A DNA stretch of 62,148 nucleotides from an uncultured Granulosicoccus sp. (lineage in GTDB: Bacteria; Pseudomonadota; Gammaproteobacteria; Granulosicoccales; Granulosicoccaceae). Where the stretch lies: contig CALDSR010000049.1 of the NCBI GenBank assembly GCA_937924505.1, positions 1 to 62,148 of the forward strand, in the 5' to 3' direction. The position numbers and the translations under genes were made by a program. The notes under the pieces are model-generated. The model saw only the letters and a list, made by a program, of their open reading frames with translations, was not told the DNA's origin and searched no databases. Below, in pieces: positions 1 through 8,366 of the stretch. Within the stretch, counting starts at the first letter, position 1. Every line of letters starts with the position of its first letter.

Positions 1-144
1 CGCGCGAGATCGCGTTACTGCCTATTTTGACTTGACGGTATTGACAGACGTAAGGTCCATCGAAACCCTTGAGATTCGCGAAAGCCAGTTAAAGAATCCA
101 CCGAGGTATAAACTGCGTGATCACTCCCGATTGATTGTAACGCT

Positions 145-774
145 ATGTTTGTTGAACCCGGTACTCTGTGGTTATTCGCGCTCGCCAGCGCCGCGATCAT
201 CGTCGTACCGGGGCCTACCGTTACTGTCATTGTTGCCAATAGTCTTCGCAGTGGTCAACGCGCCGGACTATATAACGTGCTCGGAACACAGATCGGGCTT
301 GCCTTGATGCTGCTCGCGTTGAGTTTCGGATTCAATGCCGCCGTAAACCAACTAGCCTGGTTGTTCAACTGGGTACGTATAGCGGGCGCTGTGTACCTCA
401 TCTTCTTGGGCATACAGCTGTGGCGCGCGAATGGTGGCACACTCAACGATGATGATCATACAGGTCGCGACAAAAGCACAATGGCTTTTGTATGGCAGGG
501 CATTATCGTAATCTGGTCAAATCCCAAAGCCTTGTTTTTCTTCGGTGCGTTTTTACCGCAGTTTGTCGATCCATCTGCAGCGCTAATTCCTCAACTGATG
601 ACACTGGGCATTACATTCATGCTGATCGGCGCGTTGCTGGATGGTGCTTATGCAGTAGCCGCTGGCAAGGCTGGAAGCTGGTTGACCCGACAGAAAATTA
701 TCTGGGTAGAACGTGCCTCCGGCACATTTTTGCTTGCCGGAGGCGTTTGGTTACTGCTGTCGCGACGTGCCTGA
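145..774 (+). CDS. LysE/RhtB-family amino-acid exporter
   Basis: A 209-residue, very hydrophobic inner-membrane protein. The N-terminus (FALASAAIIVVPGPTVT) carries the proline-glycine-proline loop typical of the LysE/RhtB exporters (homoserine, threonine, lysine or leucine efflux). A GxxxGxxxG-like first helix region and about five to six hydrophobic segments follow. The length matches the family (about 205-210). The substrate cannot be told from sequence. It is transcribed convergently with the exported protein at 807-1286, and nothing in the context points to a particular amino acid. The 144 bases upstream contain no gene I can support. The ATG has only a weak ribosome-binding site. A strong inverted repeat (715-744) sits within its last 60 bases. 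Confidence 0.85.
   Translation: MFVEPGTLWLFALASAAIIVVPGPTVTVIVANSLRSGQRAGLYNVLGTQIGLALMLLALSFGFNAAVNQLAWLFNWVRIAGAVYLIFLGIQLWRANGGTLNDDDHTGRDKSTMAFVWQGIIVIWSNPKALFFFGAFLPQFVDPSAALIPQLMTLGITFMLIGALLDGAYAVAAGKAGSWLTRQKIIWVERASGTFLLAGGVWLLLSRRA
715..744. other. Strong inverted repeat in the 3' end of the LysE-family gene
   Basis: GCCTCCGGCA (715-724) and TGCCGGAGGC (735-744) are perfect 10-base complementary arms around a 10-base loop. The hairpin lies wholly inside codons of the exporter gene, 30 bases before its stop. The plus-strand flank after it is GTTTGG, so a classical T-tract is lacking. It could act as an intragenic terminator or mRNA 3'-stabiliser; no function is proven. Confidence 0.5.
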
Positions 775-806
775 GCACATCCCCGACGAATATTTCGCGA
801 ACAAGG

Positions 807-1286
807 TTACGCGAACAACGTTGCGTCCATCACACGAATATCAACGCTTCTGCCATGACTATGTGCTGTCATGGATTTCTTGAGCGCGTCGATCAAGGAA
901 CCAGATCGTGTTGCCACGTCAGATGCATCAATGACTACCGGATGAGGCGTCATAGGAACCGAAACACTTTGTCCAGCTTCAATACGCAAATCGCCATACT
1001 TGGTCAACTCGGCGAAATTGAATCGTCCACGCTTGGTAATCGTTTCGGATGGAGTCAGTTCTGTAATGAGAGCGGTATCTTTACCTACGTTGGTCAACAC
1101 GACTTCGATATCGTTGGTTTTGACCGACACTCTTGAGTGCACTCTGAGTTGAACTGAACCTTCACCTGAAGATGCCATATTACCGAGTGCATCGGCAAAA
1201 GCACCCGTTGAGACTACGGCTGCCGCGCTGCCTGCCGTGATGGCACCGATGCTCTTGAGGGTTCTGCGTTTTTTTTGATCGATCAT
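807..1286 (-). CDS. Hypothetical protein with Tat-like export signal
   Basis: I do not recognise the family. The ATG at 1286 gives 159 residues and is preferred over the TTG one codon upstream. The N-terminus has a basic twin-arginine stretch (QKKRRTLKS), then a hydrophobic, alanine-rich segment ending near AFADA, which looks like a Tat or Sec signal peptide with cleavage around residue 31. The mature part is small, predicted mostly beta strand, with no cysteine, and includes a run like a domain with V/T-rich strands (KTNDIEVVLTNVGKD). It is probably periplasmic or secreted. It is monocistronic, convergent with the exporter, and follows the parB end on the same strand after 164 bases. A 6+6 inverted repeat lies just upstream (1301-1320). 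Confidence 0.6.
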   Translation of the reverse strand: MIDQKKRRTLKSIGAITAGSAAAVVSTGAFADALGNMASSGEGSVQLRVHSRVSVKTNDIEVVLTNVGKDTALITELTPSETITKRGRFNFAELTKYGDLRIEAGQSVSVPMTPHPVVIDASDVATRSGSLIDALKKSMTAHSHGRSVDIRVMDATLFA

Positions 1287-1300
1287 CAAATCGTTATCCC

Positions 1301-1320
1301 GATTGGCTTGTCAACCAATC
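1301..1320. promoter_or_regulatory. Inverted repeat upstream of the Tat-type protein
   Basis: GATTGG and CCAATC are separated by 8 bases, ending 14 bases before the ATG at 1286. On the minus strand the spacer includes TTGACA, a good -35 hexamer, but no matching -10 fits before the start codon. It may be an operator or a 5'-UTR hairpin. Confidence 0.3.
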
Positions 1321-1453
1321 TCGCGGTTTGTCAGCGCATTATCAAGACAGAAGAGGTATATCTAACAATTGGTCACAATCTATCAGTGCTTCTCGCGCTG
1401 TTATAACAATGCTTGCAATCTATTCGCAATGCATTGGAATCACGATATTGAAA

Positions 1454-2566
1454 TTACCGAAAGTGCTTGAGGATACCTTCAAGCTCTGCAACAGAGCTGT
1501 AGTTGATCTCAAGTTTTCCTGCACCGGTCCGCTTGTGCTTGATCTTGACTGGAGAGCCAAGCTTCTCACCGAGTTGCTGCGACAGACGCTCGATGTCGGG
1601 ATCAGACATCGTTGATTCTGAAGGTAACCTGGGTTCCTTGCCCGCCTTGATGTCACGCACAATATTCTCAACCGCACGTGAGGTCATTCCGAGTTTGACA
1701 ACGCGTTCGGCAAGTGCCAACTGTTCGTCCTTGGGTAGTGCAACGATCGCCCGCGCGTGTCCGGTTTCCAGCTCACCCTTGTCAACCATCACTTTGACTT
1801 CATCATGAAGCTCAAGCAAGCGCATGAGGTTGGTTACAGCAACCCGTGATCGGCCAACCGATGAAGCGACCTGTTGATGGGTCATACCAAACTCGTCGCA
1901 TAATCGAGCGAAAGCGGCCGCTTCTTCGAGCGGGTTCAAGTCTTTTCTTTGTATGTTCTCGATCAACGATACCGCGGCAACTGAACGGTCCTCCATTTCG
2001 CGGATGATGGAAGGGATCTCGCTCATGCCGGCAAGTTGTGCCGCACGCCAGCGACGCTCACCAGCAACGAGCTCAAACGCATCGGCAAACGGTCGCACGA
2101 TAATCGGCTGGATCATGCCTTCGCTTTTCAGCGACTCGGCAAGTTCCTGCAACAACTCAGGATCAAACAATCGACGAGGCTGATAAGCACCGCGACGAAT
2201 CTGATCGATGCCCAACATGCGGAATTTGTCACCAGACTTCAAGGCAGCTTCAGGGTCTGCGGCAAGCGTGGGTGGTGAAGCTTCGGTCGAAGTCCGAACT
2301 CGCCCGATAGCACGATCGTCATTGGCACTGGGCTGCTGATGGCTTGTCGCAGTTTCCGATGAAGATGCCGGGGACGATTTAGCCGCTGTGGGCGCTACTG
2401 TTGTCGAGGTCGATTCGATGCCACGAGCTGGAACGCTCATCGGATCGACATCATCGGCTCCCGTTCCATCATCCGGTGCATCATCCTTTGGTATCACAGT
2501 GCGGCTTCGCTGCACTCCACCCAGGAGAGCATCAAGGTTACGACCCATGCGGGATTTCTTGGCCAT
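1454..2566 (-). CDS. parB: Chromosome-partitioning protein ParB
   Basis: A 370-residue centromere-binding, CTP-dependent clamp protein that works with ParA in origin segregation. The start (MAKKSRMGRNLDALLG) is the usual ParB N-terminus. A long Ser/Thr/Ala/Asp-rich linker runs from about residue 22 to 110, longer than in many relatives. The ParB/Spo0J core follows, with the GERRWRA nucleotide-binding motif at 169-175 and a helix-turn-helix around 225-250 (MTHQQVASSVGRSRVAVTN). A C-terminal dimerisation domain ends at LKHFR. It abuts parA with no spacer (the parA stop is at 2567), so the two are translated together. No parS palindrome was found in the window. Confidence 0.97.
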   Translation of the reverse strand: MAKKSRMGRNLDALLGGVQRSRTVIPKDDAPDDGTGADDVDPMSVPARGIESTSTTVAPTAAKSSPASSSETATSHQQPSANDDRAIGRVRTSTEASPPTLAADPEAALKSGDKFRMLGIDQIRRGAYQPRRLFDPELLQELAESLKSEGMIQPIIVRPFADAFELVAGERRWRAAQLAGMSEIPSIIREMEDRSVAAVSLIENIQRKDLNPLEEAAAFARLCDEFGMTHQQVASSVGRSRVAVTNLMRLLELHDEVKVMVDKGELETGHARAIVALPKDEQLALAERVVKLGMTSRAVENIVRDIKAGKEPRLPSESTMSDPDIERLSQQLGEKLGSPVKIKHKRTGAGKLEINYSSVAELEGILKHFR

Positions 2567-3418
2567 TTACGCTTGACTCACGGACTCAGCATCGGCCGCG
2601 GCCGTTGCTGTGGATTCGGTTGGGTTTTGGGGAGCGGCTGGGGCTTTGCTGGTACGTGACTGCTGGCGGATGATCTCACCCGCCAGAGCAAGATAGGCTA
2701 GCGCCCCACGCGAAGTTTTGTCGTACTGCATGATCGAAACACCGTGGCTAGGCGCTTCGGCCAAGCGAATATTACGCGGCACCATCGTGTTGAACACCTG
2801 ATTACCAAAATGCTGCACCAGCTGGGCAGAGACTTCAGCGCCCAAGTTATTACGACCGTCATACATGGTGCGCAAAAGACCTTCGATTTCGAGTGACGGA
2901 TTGACACTCTCGCGGATGCCCTCAATCGTTTCGAGTAACGCCGACAAGCCTTCAAGCGCGTAGTACTCGCATTGGATCGGCACCAGTACACTGTCAGCAG
3001 CAACGAAAGCATTCAAGGTCAGGATGTTCAGCGACGGCGGACAATCAATCAACAGATAGTCGTACTGTTCTCGAACCGTGTTCAAAGCGTCTTGCAAACG
3101 GCGCTCACGGCCATCCATGTCCATTAATTGGATTTCAGCCGCGGTCAAGTCGGAATTGGCGGGTAACACATCGCAGCCATTTTCCTCTGAGTGAACGAGC
3201 ACAGCACTGACTGGCGTCTGCTCGACCAGAATATCGTAGACACTGGTTTCGACGTCATATTTGTCGACACCACAGCCCATAGTGGCATTGCCCTGTGGGT
3301 CCAGGTCGATCAACAGAACACGCTTTTGCATCGACGCGAGGGCGGCGGCGAGATTCACACAAGTTGTGGTCTTCCCGACGCCACCTTTCTGGTTAGCGAT
3401 GGCGATTATCCGGTTCAT
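2567..3418 (-). CDS. parA: Chromosome-partitioning ATPase ParA (Soj)
   Basis: A 283-residue deviant-Walker ATPase that binds the nucleoid and moves ParB-parS complexes. The start ATG at 3418 (MNRIIAIANQKGGVGKTTT) is chosen because ParA/Soj proteins begin directly at this strand; an upstream GTG/TTG would add ten unrelated residues overlapping rsmG. KGGVGKTT is the deviant Walker A, DLDPQGN the switch I region and LIDCPPSLN the Walker B region. The tail after residue 255 is alanine/threonine-rich and probably disordered. It lies 14 bases after rsmG and is immediately followed by parB, in the typical mnmG-rsmG-parA-parB operon. Confidence 0.97.
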   Translation of the reverse strand: MNRIIAIANQKGGVGKTTTCVNLAAALASMQKRVLLIDLDPQGNATMGCGVDKYDVETSVYDILVEQTPVSAVLVHSEENGCDVLPANSDLTAAEIQLMDMDGRERRLQDALNTVREQYDYLLIDCPPSLNILTLNAFVAADSVLVPIQCEYYALEGLSALLETIEGIRESVNPSLEIEGLLRTMYDGRNNLGAEVSAQLVQHFGNQVFNTMVPRNIRLAEAPSHGVSIMQYDKTSRGALAYLALAGEIIRQQSRTSKAPAAPQNPTESTATAAADAESVSQA

Positions 3419-3432
3419 AGCGCAAGTGTAAC

Positions 3433-4146
3433 CTAGAGCCGCCGACATACCGCCACATGCCGCGGCGCATCGACGCCCGGCACCGCAATATTCACAGTTT
3501 GTTCAACCGCAAACGCCCCCTCCAGCACCACCGGCATCAACTCAGCCTGCCCCAACATGACCACCACCCGCCCTCCAGGCGCGCAGAACCTTTTGGACAC
3601 CCACAAAAATTCGGCCGGCGCGGTAAAGGCCCTTGAAGTGACCAAATCCGCCGTCGCCTCGACCTGTTCGGCCCTCTCGTTGATTACGCACACGTTCTGG
3701 ACACCCACATTCATGATGGCCTGCTGCTGAAAGCGAGTCTTTTTGCCATTCGACTCGATCGAAAGGAAGCTCAGATCCGGGCGCACGATGGCCAGAGGCA
3801 GGACTGGGAAGCCCGCTCCAGTGCCGATATCGATGACATCGTATTTGTGGGTGTCCAATTCTGAATCCAATTTTGAATCCACATAGGTGTCAGTGCTCGC
3901 CCGTTTGTGGGTGTCCACAATGAAGGGTGCGAGTACGAGGCTGTCGAGGAGGTGTCGGGCGATCATGTCGGCGGGGTCGCGGACGGCGGTGAGGTTGTAG
4001 ACGCGGTTCCATTTGACGAGCAGCGAGACAAGGTCGAGAAGCTTGGCTTGCCGGGCTGGGTCAAGGTCCAGGTCGAGCTCGGTCAGACCTTCACTGAGCT
4101 GTTGGCCGAGCTGGCCACGTAGCTCGGCGCTGATTGCGTCAGGCAC
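3433..4146 (-). CDS. rsmG: 16S rRNA (guanine527-N7)-methyltransferase RsmG (GidB)
   Basis: It methylates G527 of 16S rRNA; loss gives low-level streptomycin resistance in other bacteria. At 237 residues it is about 30 longer than the E. coli enzyme. The SAM-binding motif DIGTGAGFP is at 106-114. Just before it, residues 78-101 hold an unusual insertion bounded by two DTHK tetrapeptides exactly 20 residues apart. At the DNA level both ends are copies of the 12-mer TGTGGGTGTCCA, which also occurs twice more further on in this gene. The inserted stretch is acidic and serine-rich and should be a surface loop before strand 1 of the methyltransferase fold. The start overlaps the end of mnmG by 8 bases. 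Confidence 0.95.
   Translation of the reverse strand: MPDAISAELRGQLGQQLSEGLTELDLDLDPARQAKLLDLVSLLVKWNRVYNLTAVRDPADMIARHLLDSLVLAPFIVDTHKRASTDTYVDSKLDSELDTHKYDVIDIGTGAGFPVLPLAIVRPDLSFLSIESNGKKTRFQQQAIMNVGVQNVCVINERAEQVEATADLVTSRAFTAPAEFLWVSKRFCAPGGRVVVMLGQAELMPVVLEGAFAVEQTVNIAVPGVDAPRHVAVCRRL
3594..3605 (-). repeat. REP-like 12-mer copy 1 (TGTGGGTGTCCA)
   Basis: Exact copy of the 12-mer on the minus strand, encoding the conserved Leu-Trp-Val-Ser-Lys part of RsmG. It may therefore be partly a coincidence of coding, unlike copies 3 and 4. Confidence 0.5.
3699..3710 (-). repeat. REP-like 12-mer copy 2 (TGTGGGTGTCCA)
   Basis: Exact minus-strand copy, encoding Asn-Val-Gly-Val-Gln in RsmG. It is in the same orientation as copy 1 and opposite to copies 3 and 4. 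Confidence 0.5.
3846..3857 (+). repeat. REP-like 12-mer copy 3 (TGTGGGTGTCCA)
   Basis: Exact plus-strand copy inside the RsmG insertion (encodes Leu-Asp-Thr-His-Lys on the other strand). Its sequence TTTGTGGGTGTCCA is shared over 14 bases with copy 4, exactly 60 bases away, so the two flank a 20-codon in-frame segment like a duplicated boundary. Confidence 0.65.
3904..3920 (+). repeat. REP-like copy 4 with hairpin arms
   Basis: The core TGTGGGTGTCCA (3906-3917) is extended to TTGTGG-GTGT-CCACAA (3905-3920), a perfect 6-base palindrome with a 4-base loop. It encodes the first DTHK of the RsmG insertion. Confidence 0.65.
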
Positions 4147-6049
4147 TCTTCTGCAAGGACTGTTTTTTCAGATGTACCAGCAGTAGCGATATGGCAGCCG
4201 GCGTTACGCCAGGGATTCTTGACGCCTGCCCAATCGTTTCCGGTCGATTGTCAGAAAACTTCTGGCGCACTTCATTGGACAGACCGATGACCGACTGGTA
4301 ATCAAGTGAGTCAGGCAAAGTAATGTCCTGTTGATGCCGCGTTTTCTCGACATCGGCGATTTGTCGGTCGAGATAGCCCGCGTACTTGCCCTGAATTTCC
4401 ACCTGATCGATAACTTGTGGGTCCAGGGCCGCATCCGCCGGTGAAATAATTGACAGCAAGCCAGCGAGATTGACTTCCGGCACCTTCAAAAGCTCAGTCG
4501 CCCGGCGCTCACGCGCAAAGCTCATCCCGGTTTGCGCGGTCAGCTTTGTTGCCTCCTCGGTACCGGGTCGTACCCAAAGATCTCGCAATCGTCCTTGCAA
4601 GGCGCCGACAGCGTCCGCCTTGGCCGAAAAAGCCGCCCATCGACAATCATCGACAAGCCTCATCTGGCGGCCCACTTCGGTCAAACGCAGATCGGCATTG
4701 TCTTCACGCAGCAGCAGACGGTATTCCGCGCGACTGGTAAACATGCGATAGGGCTCAAGCGTGCCGCGGGAAATCAGATCGTCAATCAGTACACCGATAT
4801 AGGCTTCATCGCGTCGCGGCGTCCACGGCGCTTCTCCACGAACCTGCCGCGCCGCATTCAAGCCTGCCACCAGGCCCTGCGCACCCGCTTCCTCATAACC
4901 TGTCGTGCCATTGATCTGCCCGGCAAAAAACAACCCAGCCACATTGCGCGTCTCCAATGAGGATCGCAAACCACGTGGGTCGAAAAAATCGTATTCAATG
5001 GCATAACCAGGACGCGTAATGTGCGCGTTTTCAAAACCCTTTATCGATTGTACGTAAGCGATCTGCACATCAAACGGCAAACTGGTTGATATGCCGTTCG
5101 GGTAAATTTCATGGGTCGAAAGGCCTTCGGGCTCGATAAAGATCTGATGCGAATCACGATCGGCAAAACGCACCACCTTATCCTCAATAGACGGGCAATA
5201 ACGCGGACCGACCCCTTCAATAACACCCCCAAAAAGCGGCGAACGATCCAGTGCACCACTGATGATTTCATGTGTGCGCGCATTGGTTTCAGTGATATGG
5301 CAATGCACTTGCTCCGGGTGATCAGCCGTACTGCCCAGATAAGAAAACACCGGCCGCGGATCATCGCCGGGTTGCGCCTGTAGCTCGGAGTAGTCAATGG
5401 TGCGCCCATCGATTCTCGGCGGCGTTCCGGTTTTAAGGCGCCCAGTATCAAATGGCATTTCCCGTAAACGAGCCGCAAGTGTCATGGCTGGCGGATCCCC
5501 TGCCCGTCCTGCTGACTGCTGGGCTTCGCCAACATGAATCTTGCCCGCCAGAAATGTGCCGACGGTCAACACAACAGTAGGTGCCTTGAATGTCACCCCC
5601 AGCTGCGTCACGACACCTGTCACACGTGAGCCGACGCGTCCCGCTGCACTGGTATTTTCAAGTACAAGATCATCCACCGCTTGCTGAAACAAGGTGAGAT
5701 TGGGTTGATTCTCGATCATCCAGCGAATGGCTTGACGGTATAGCTGACGATCAGCCTGCGCACGTGTGGCTCTGACGGCCGGGCCCTTGCGGGAGTTCAG
5801 GGTACGAAAATGAATGCCGGCCTTGTCCGCCGCCATACCCATGGCGCCGCCGAGCGCATCGATCTCCTTGACCAGATGGCCTTTGCCGATGCCGCCGATG
5901 GCCGGATTGCAGCTCATCTGACCCAAGGTTTCGATGTTGTGCGTCAACAGTAAGGTTGAGGCACCCGTGCGCGCTGCAGCCAATGCGGCTTCGGTACCTG
6001 CGTGACCGCCGCCGATTACGATGACATCAAATGTAGTGGGGAAATCCAT
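4139..6049 (-). CDS. mnmG: tRNA uridine 5-carboxymethylaminomethyl modification enzyme MnmG (GidA)
   Basis: The FAD-dependent half of the MnmE-MnmG complex that makes cmnm5U34 in tRNAs reading split codon boxes; mnmE is in this window at 9.5 kb. The length of 636 residues is close to E. coli (629). The FAD-binding [10 protein letters not shown] is at 13-22, followed by the family-specific [15 protein letters not shown] segment and a C-terminal helical domain ending in SLQKSA. First gene of the mnmG-rsmG-parA-parB operon. Divergent from the ABC exporter at 6168, leaving a 118-base promoter region. The gene appears intact. Confidence 0.98.
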   Translation of the reverse strand: MDFPTTFDVIVIGGGHAGTEAALAAARTGASTLLLTHNIETLGQMSCNPAIGGIGKGHLVKEIDALGGAMGMAADKAGIHFRTLNSRKGPAVRATRAQADRQLYRQAIRWMIENQPNLTLFQQAVDDLVLENTSAAGRVGSRVTGVVTQLGVTFKAPTVVLTVGTFLAGKIHVGEAQQSAGRAGDPPAMTLAARLREMPFDTGRLKTGTPPRIDGRTIDYSELQAQPGDDPRPVFSYLGSTADHPEQVHCHITETNARTHEIISGALDRSPLFGGVIEGVGPRYCPSIEDKVVRFADRDSHQIFIEPEGLSTHEIYPNGISTSLPFDVQIAYVQSIKGFENAHITRPGYAIEYDFFDPRGLRSSLETRNVAGLFFAGQINGTTGYEEAGAQGLVAGLNAARQVRGEAPWTPRRDEAYIGVLIDDLISRGTLEPYRMFTSRAEYRLLLREDNADLRLTEVGRQMRLVDDCRWAAFSAKADAVGALQGRLRDLWVRPGTEEATKLTAQTGMSFARERRATELLKVPEVNLAGLLSIISPADAALDPQVIDQVEIQGKYAGYLDRQIADVEKTRHQQDITLPDSLDYQSVIGLSNEVRQKFSDNRPETIGQASRIPGVTPAAISLLLVHLKKQSLQKSA

Positions 6050-6167
6050 CCCGACATTCTAGCGGTTTGTGGCAGGCGGCTGCAGCGCTAACAATGACAA
6101 TTGCGATCAAGATCAATGAGACAATACCCCTCCTATCGTCAATGTCTGCCTGGATCAACCTTGCCCC

Positions 6168-7970
6168 TTGGCCACAAAACCCGTAACAGACAGTAGCGGT
6201 CTATTCATAATCAAGCGCCTTTGGCCGTTTCTTGCACCCTACCGCAGCCGGGTCATCATGGCTATTGCCGCACTACTGTTGGCAGCCGCAGCTACCTTGT
6301 CGATACCTATCGCCTTCCGCTTTCTGATCGATCAAGGCTTCAGTCTGCCGGATGCAGATCCGCTAACCCAGACCATTGACATGAGTCAGGTCAATAGTGT
6401 TTTCATCATGCTCTTTTTATTGGCAGTGCTACTCGCGACTGCCACAGCCTTGCGCTTCTATCTGGTGTCATGGCTCGGAGACAGAATTACCGCCGACATC
6501 AGAACAGCTGTTTTCAGCAACGTCTTGCGTCAGGATTTAAATTTCTTTGAAACCCTGCAAACCGGCGAAGTGTTGTCACGTTTGTCCAGCGACACAACAC
6601 TCATTCAGTCATTGATCGGTTCCAGTATATCGATGGGCCTGCGTAACAGCCTGCTTTTCCTCGGTGGTTTGTTGCTGATGATCTGGTCAAGCCCGCAGCT
6701 GGCCAGCATCATTGTCGGCTTGTTGTTCCTGGTCGTACTGCCGATCATCTTTATCGGTCGCAAGGTTCGAAAGCTATCCAGAGATAGCCAGGACACGCTG
6801 GCCGATACCGGTGCTCTTGCTGGCGAAACTTTGGGTGCAATGCAAACAGTACAAAGCTATGTACGCGAAGACATGGAAAGTACGCGCTACGCCAAGGCAA
6901 CTGATCTTGCCTTCCAGACCGCGCTGAAGCGAAACCGTACACGATCAATCTTGACGGCAACGTCCATCATTCTGGTATTCGGCGCAATCGTATTTGTTTT
7001 ATGGCTTGGCGCAAATGCCGTCATGCAAGACCGGATGTCAGCTGGGTTGTTAACTCAATTCATGTTGTACGCCGCTATCGTTGCCGCGTCGACCGGAGTG
7101 CTTGCCGAAGTACACGGTGATGTACAAAGGGCCGCTGGTGCTGCAGAACGACTGCTCGAACTTATTGATACGAAACCCACCATTGTAAGTGGTCCCTCAC
7201 GATTGCTGCCATCAGAGATAAATAGCTCAGGTAGCGAGTTGTCTTTTGATGCAGTGTCTTTCCGCTATCCCAGTCGCCCCAATGAGCAGGCACTGGACAA
7301 CCTGAGCTTTACAATAGAAGCCGGTGAAACGGTTGCACTCGTGGGACCATCAGGTTCTGGAAAGACAACACTGTTGCAACTGCTTATGCGTTTTTACGAT
7401 CCAGACGCCGGTGTAATCACGCTCGACAATCATCCTGTCAATCAACTTTCGTTAACAGATCTGCGTCAAGCAATCGGATTCGTATCACAAGAAAGCGTTG
7501 TGTTCTCAGACAATGTCATCAACAACATTCGCTATGGCAATCCGGGTGCATCCACCGAAGAAGTCATACAAGCTGCACGCGATGCTCAGGCTAGCGACTT
7601 CATTGATCGCCTGCCAGAGAAGTTCGATACTTATCTCGGCGAAAAAGGTGTGCGGCTGTCAGGAGGACAGAGACAACGTTTGTCCATCGCGCGCGCATTG
7701 CTGAAAAACCCGCCGTTGTTACTACTCGATGAAGCGACGAGTGCACTCGACGCCGAAAGTGAAGCGAAGGTACAAGCCGCGCTGGATCGAGCAATGCGCG
7801 GCAGAAGCACACTGGTCATTGCCCACCGACTTGCAACTATCGTGAATGCACATAAAATCCTGGTACTGGATGACGGTCGTATTGTCGAAACCGGCACCCA
7901 CGCGCAATTGATGTCACAACAAGGTTTGTATTCACGCCTGGCCGCTATGCAGTTTGGCACAGCCCTTTAG
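6168..7970 (+). CDS. MsbA-like ABC exporter, fused membrane and ATPase domains
   Basis: A 600-residue half-transporter of the ABCB/MsbA type that should work as a homodimer in the inner membrane. Residues about 20-320 hold six transmembrane helices. The ATPase has Walker A GPSGSGKTT near 392-400, the signature LSGGQRQRLSIARALL and Walker B LLLLDEATSALD. The first in-frame start is TTG at 6168; no ATG or GTG lies between it and the upstream stop at 6117, and an ATG at 6142 is out of frame. Lipid, peptide or drug export are all possible. This family is often near lpxK in true msbA loci, which is not seen here, so I do not call it msbA. The next gene starts 16 bases later. Confidence 0.9.
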   Translation: MATKPVTDSSGLFIIKRLWPFLAPYRSRVIMAIAALLLAAAATLSIPIAFRFLIDQGFSLPDADPLTQTIDMSQVNSVFIMLFLLAVLLATATALRFYLVSWLGDRITADIRTAVFSNVLRQDLNFFETLQTGEVLSRLSSDTTLIQSLIGSSISMGLRNSLLFLGGLLLMIWSSPQLASIIVGLLFLVVLPIIFIGRKVRKLSRDSQDTLADTGALAGETLGAMQTVQSYVREDMESTRYAKATDLAFQTALKRNRTRSILTATSIILVFGAIVFVLWLGANAVMQDRMSAGLLTQFMLYAAIVAASTGVLAEVHGDVQRAAGAAERLLELIDTKPTIVSGPSRLLPSEINSSGSELSFDAVSFRYPSRPNEQALDNLSFTIEAGETVALVGPSGSGKTTLLQLLMRFYDPDAGVITLDNHPVNQLSLTDLRQAIGFVSQESVVFSDNVINNIRYGNPGASTEEVIQAARDAQASDFIDRLPEKFDTYLGEKGVRLSGGQRQRLSIARALLKNPPLLLLDEATSALDAESEAKVQAALDRAMRGRSTLVIAHRLATIVNAHKILVLDDGRIVETGTHAQLMSQQGLYSRLAAMQFGTAL

Positions 7971-7986
7971 TCCTCACGGTGTCGTT

Positions 7987-8256
7987 ATGGTCAGTAAATC
8001 CCAGATCGCACAGTTTCTTCTATGCTTGTTTTTCGGACCGCTAGGCTTGTTTTATTCAAGTCTCTCCGGCGCTCTGGTCTGGCTGGTCGTGGTTATTGCG
8101 GTGGGTAGCATGACCTGGGGCGTGGGAGCGCTGTTTTTGTGGCCTTTTATCATTCTTACCGGTATGTTTACTGTGCATCGACACAATCGCGGTGTACGTG
8201 CCGAGCAAAAACGACACGAGGAACTGGTCCAGGCCGCCCGCGAAGGAAAAATATAG
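7987..8256 (+). CDS. Small two-helix membrane protein
   Basis: An 89-residue protein starting at the ATG at 7987 (MVSKSQIAQFLLCLFFGPLG). The longer frame from 7954 overlaps the exporter and lacks family-like residues. It has two hydrophobic helices (about 8-30 and 36-60) followed by a charged cytoplasmic tail rich in His, Arg and Glu. The FFGPLGLFY start resembles the TM2-like or superinfection-exclusion type small membrane proteins, but I cannot assign a function. It follows the ABC exporter by 16 bases and is probably co-transcribed. Confidence 0.65.
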   Translation: MVSKSQIAQFLLCLFFGPLGLFYSSLSGALVWLVVVIAVGSMTWGVGALFLWPFIILTGMFTVHRHNRGVRAEQKRHEELVQAAREGKI

Positions 8257-8366
8257 CGCGACGCCAGACGGGCCTGTAGAGGCAGATGAATGGTCAAGAA
8301 CGTGGATCAAACAAACGTGGCTAGCTTTTCTGTGCGCAAGCCGAAAACCACAACCGTGAGACGCGC

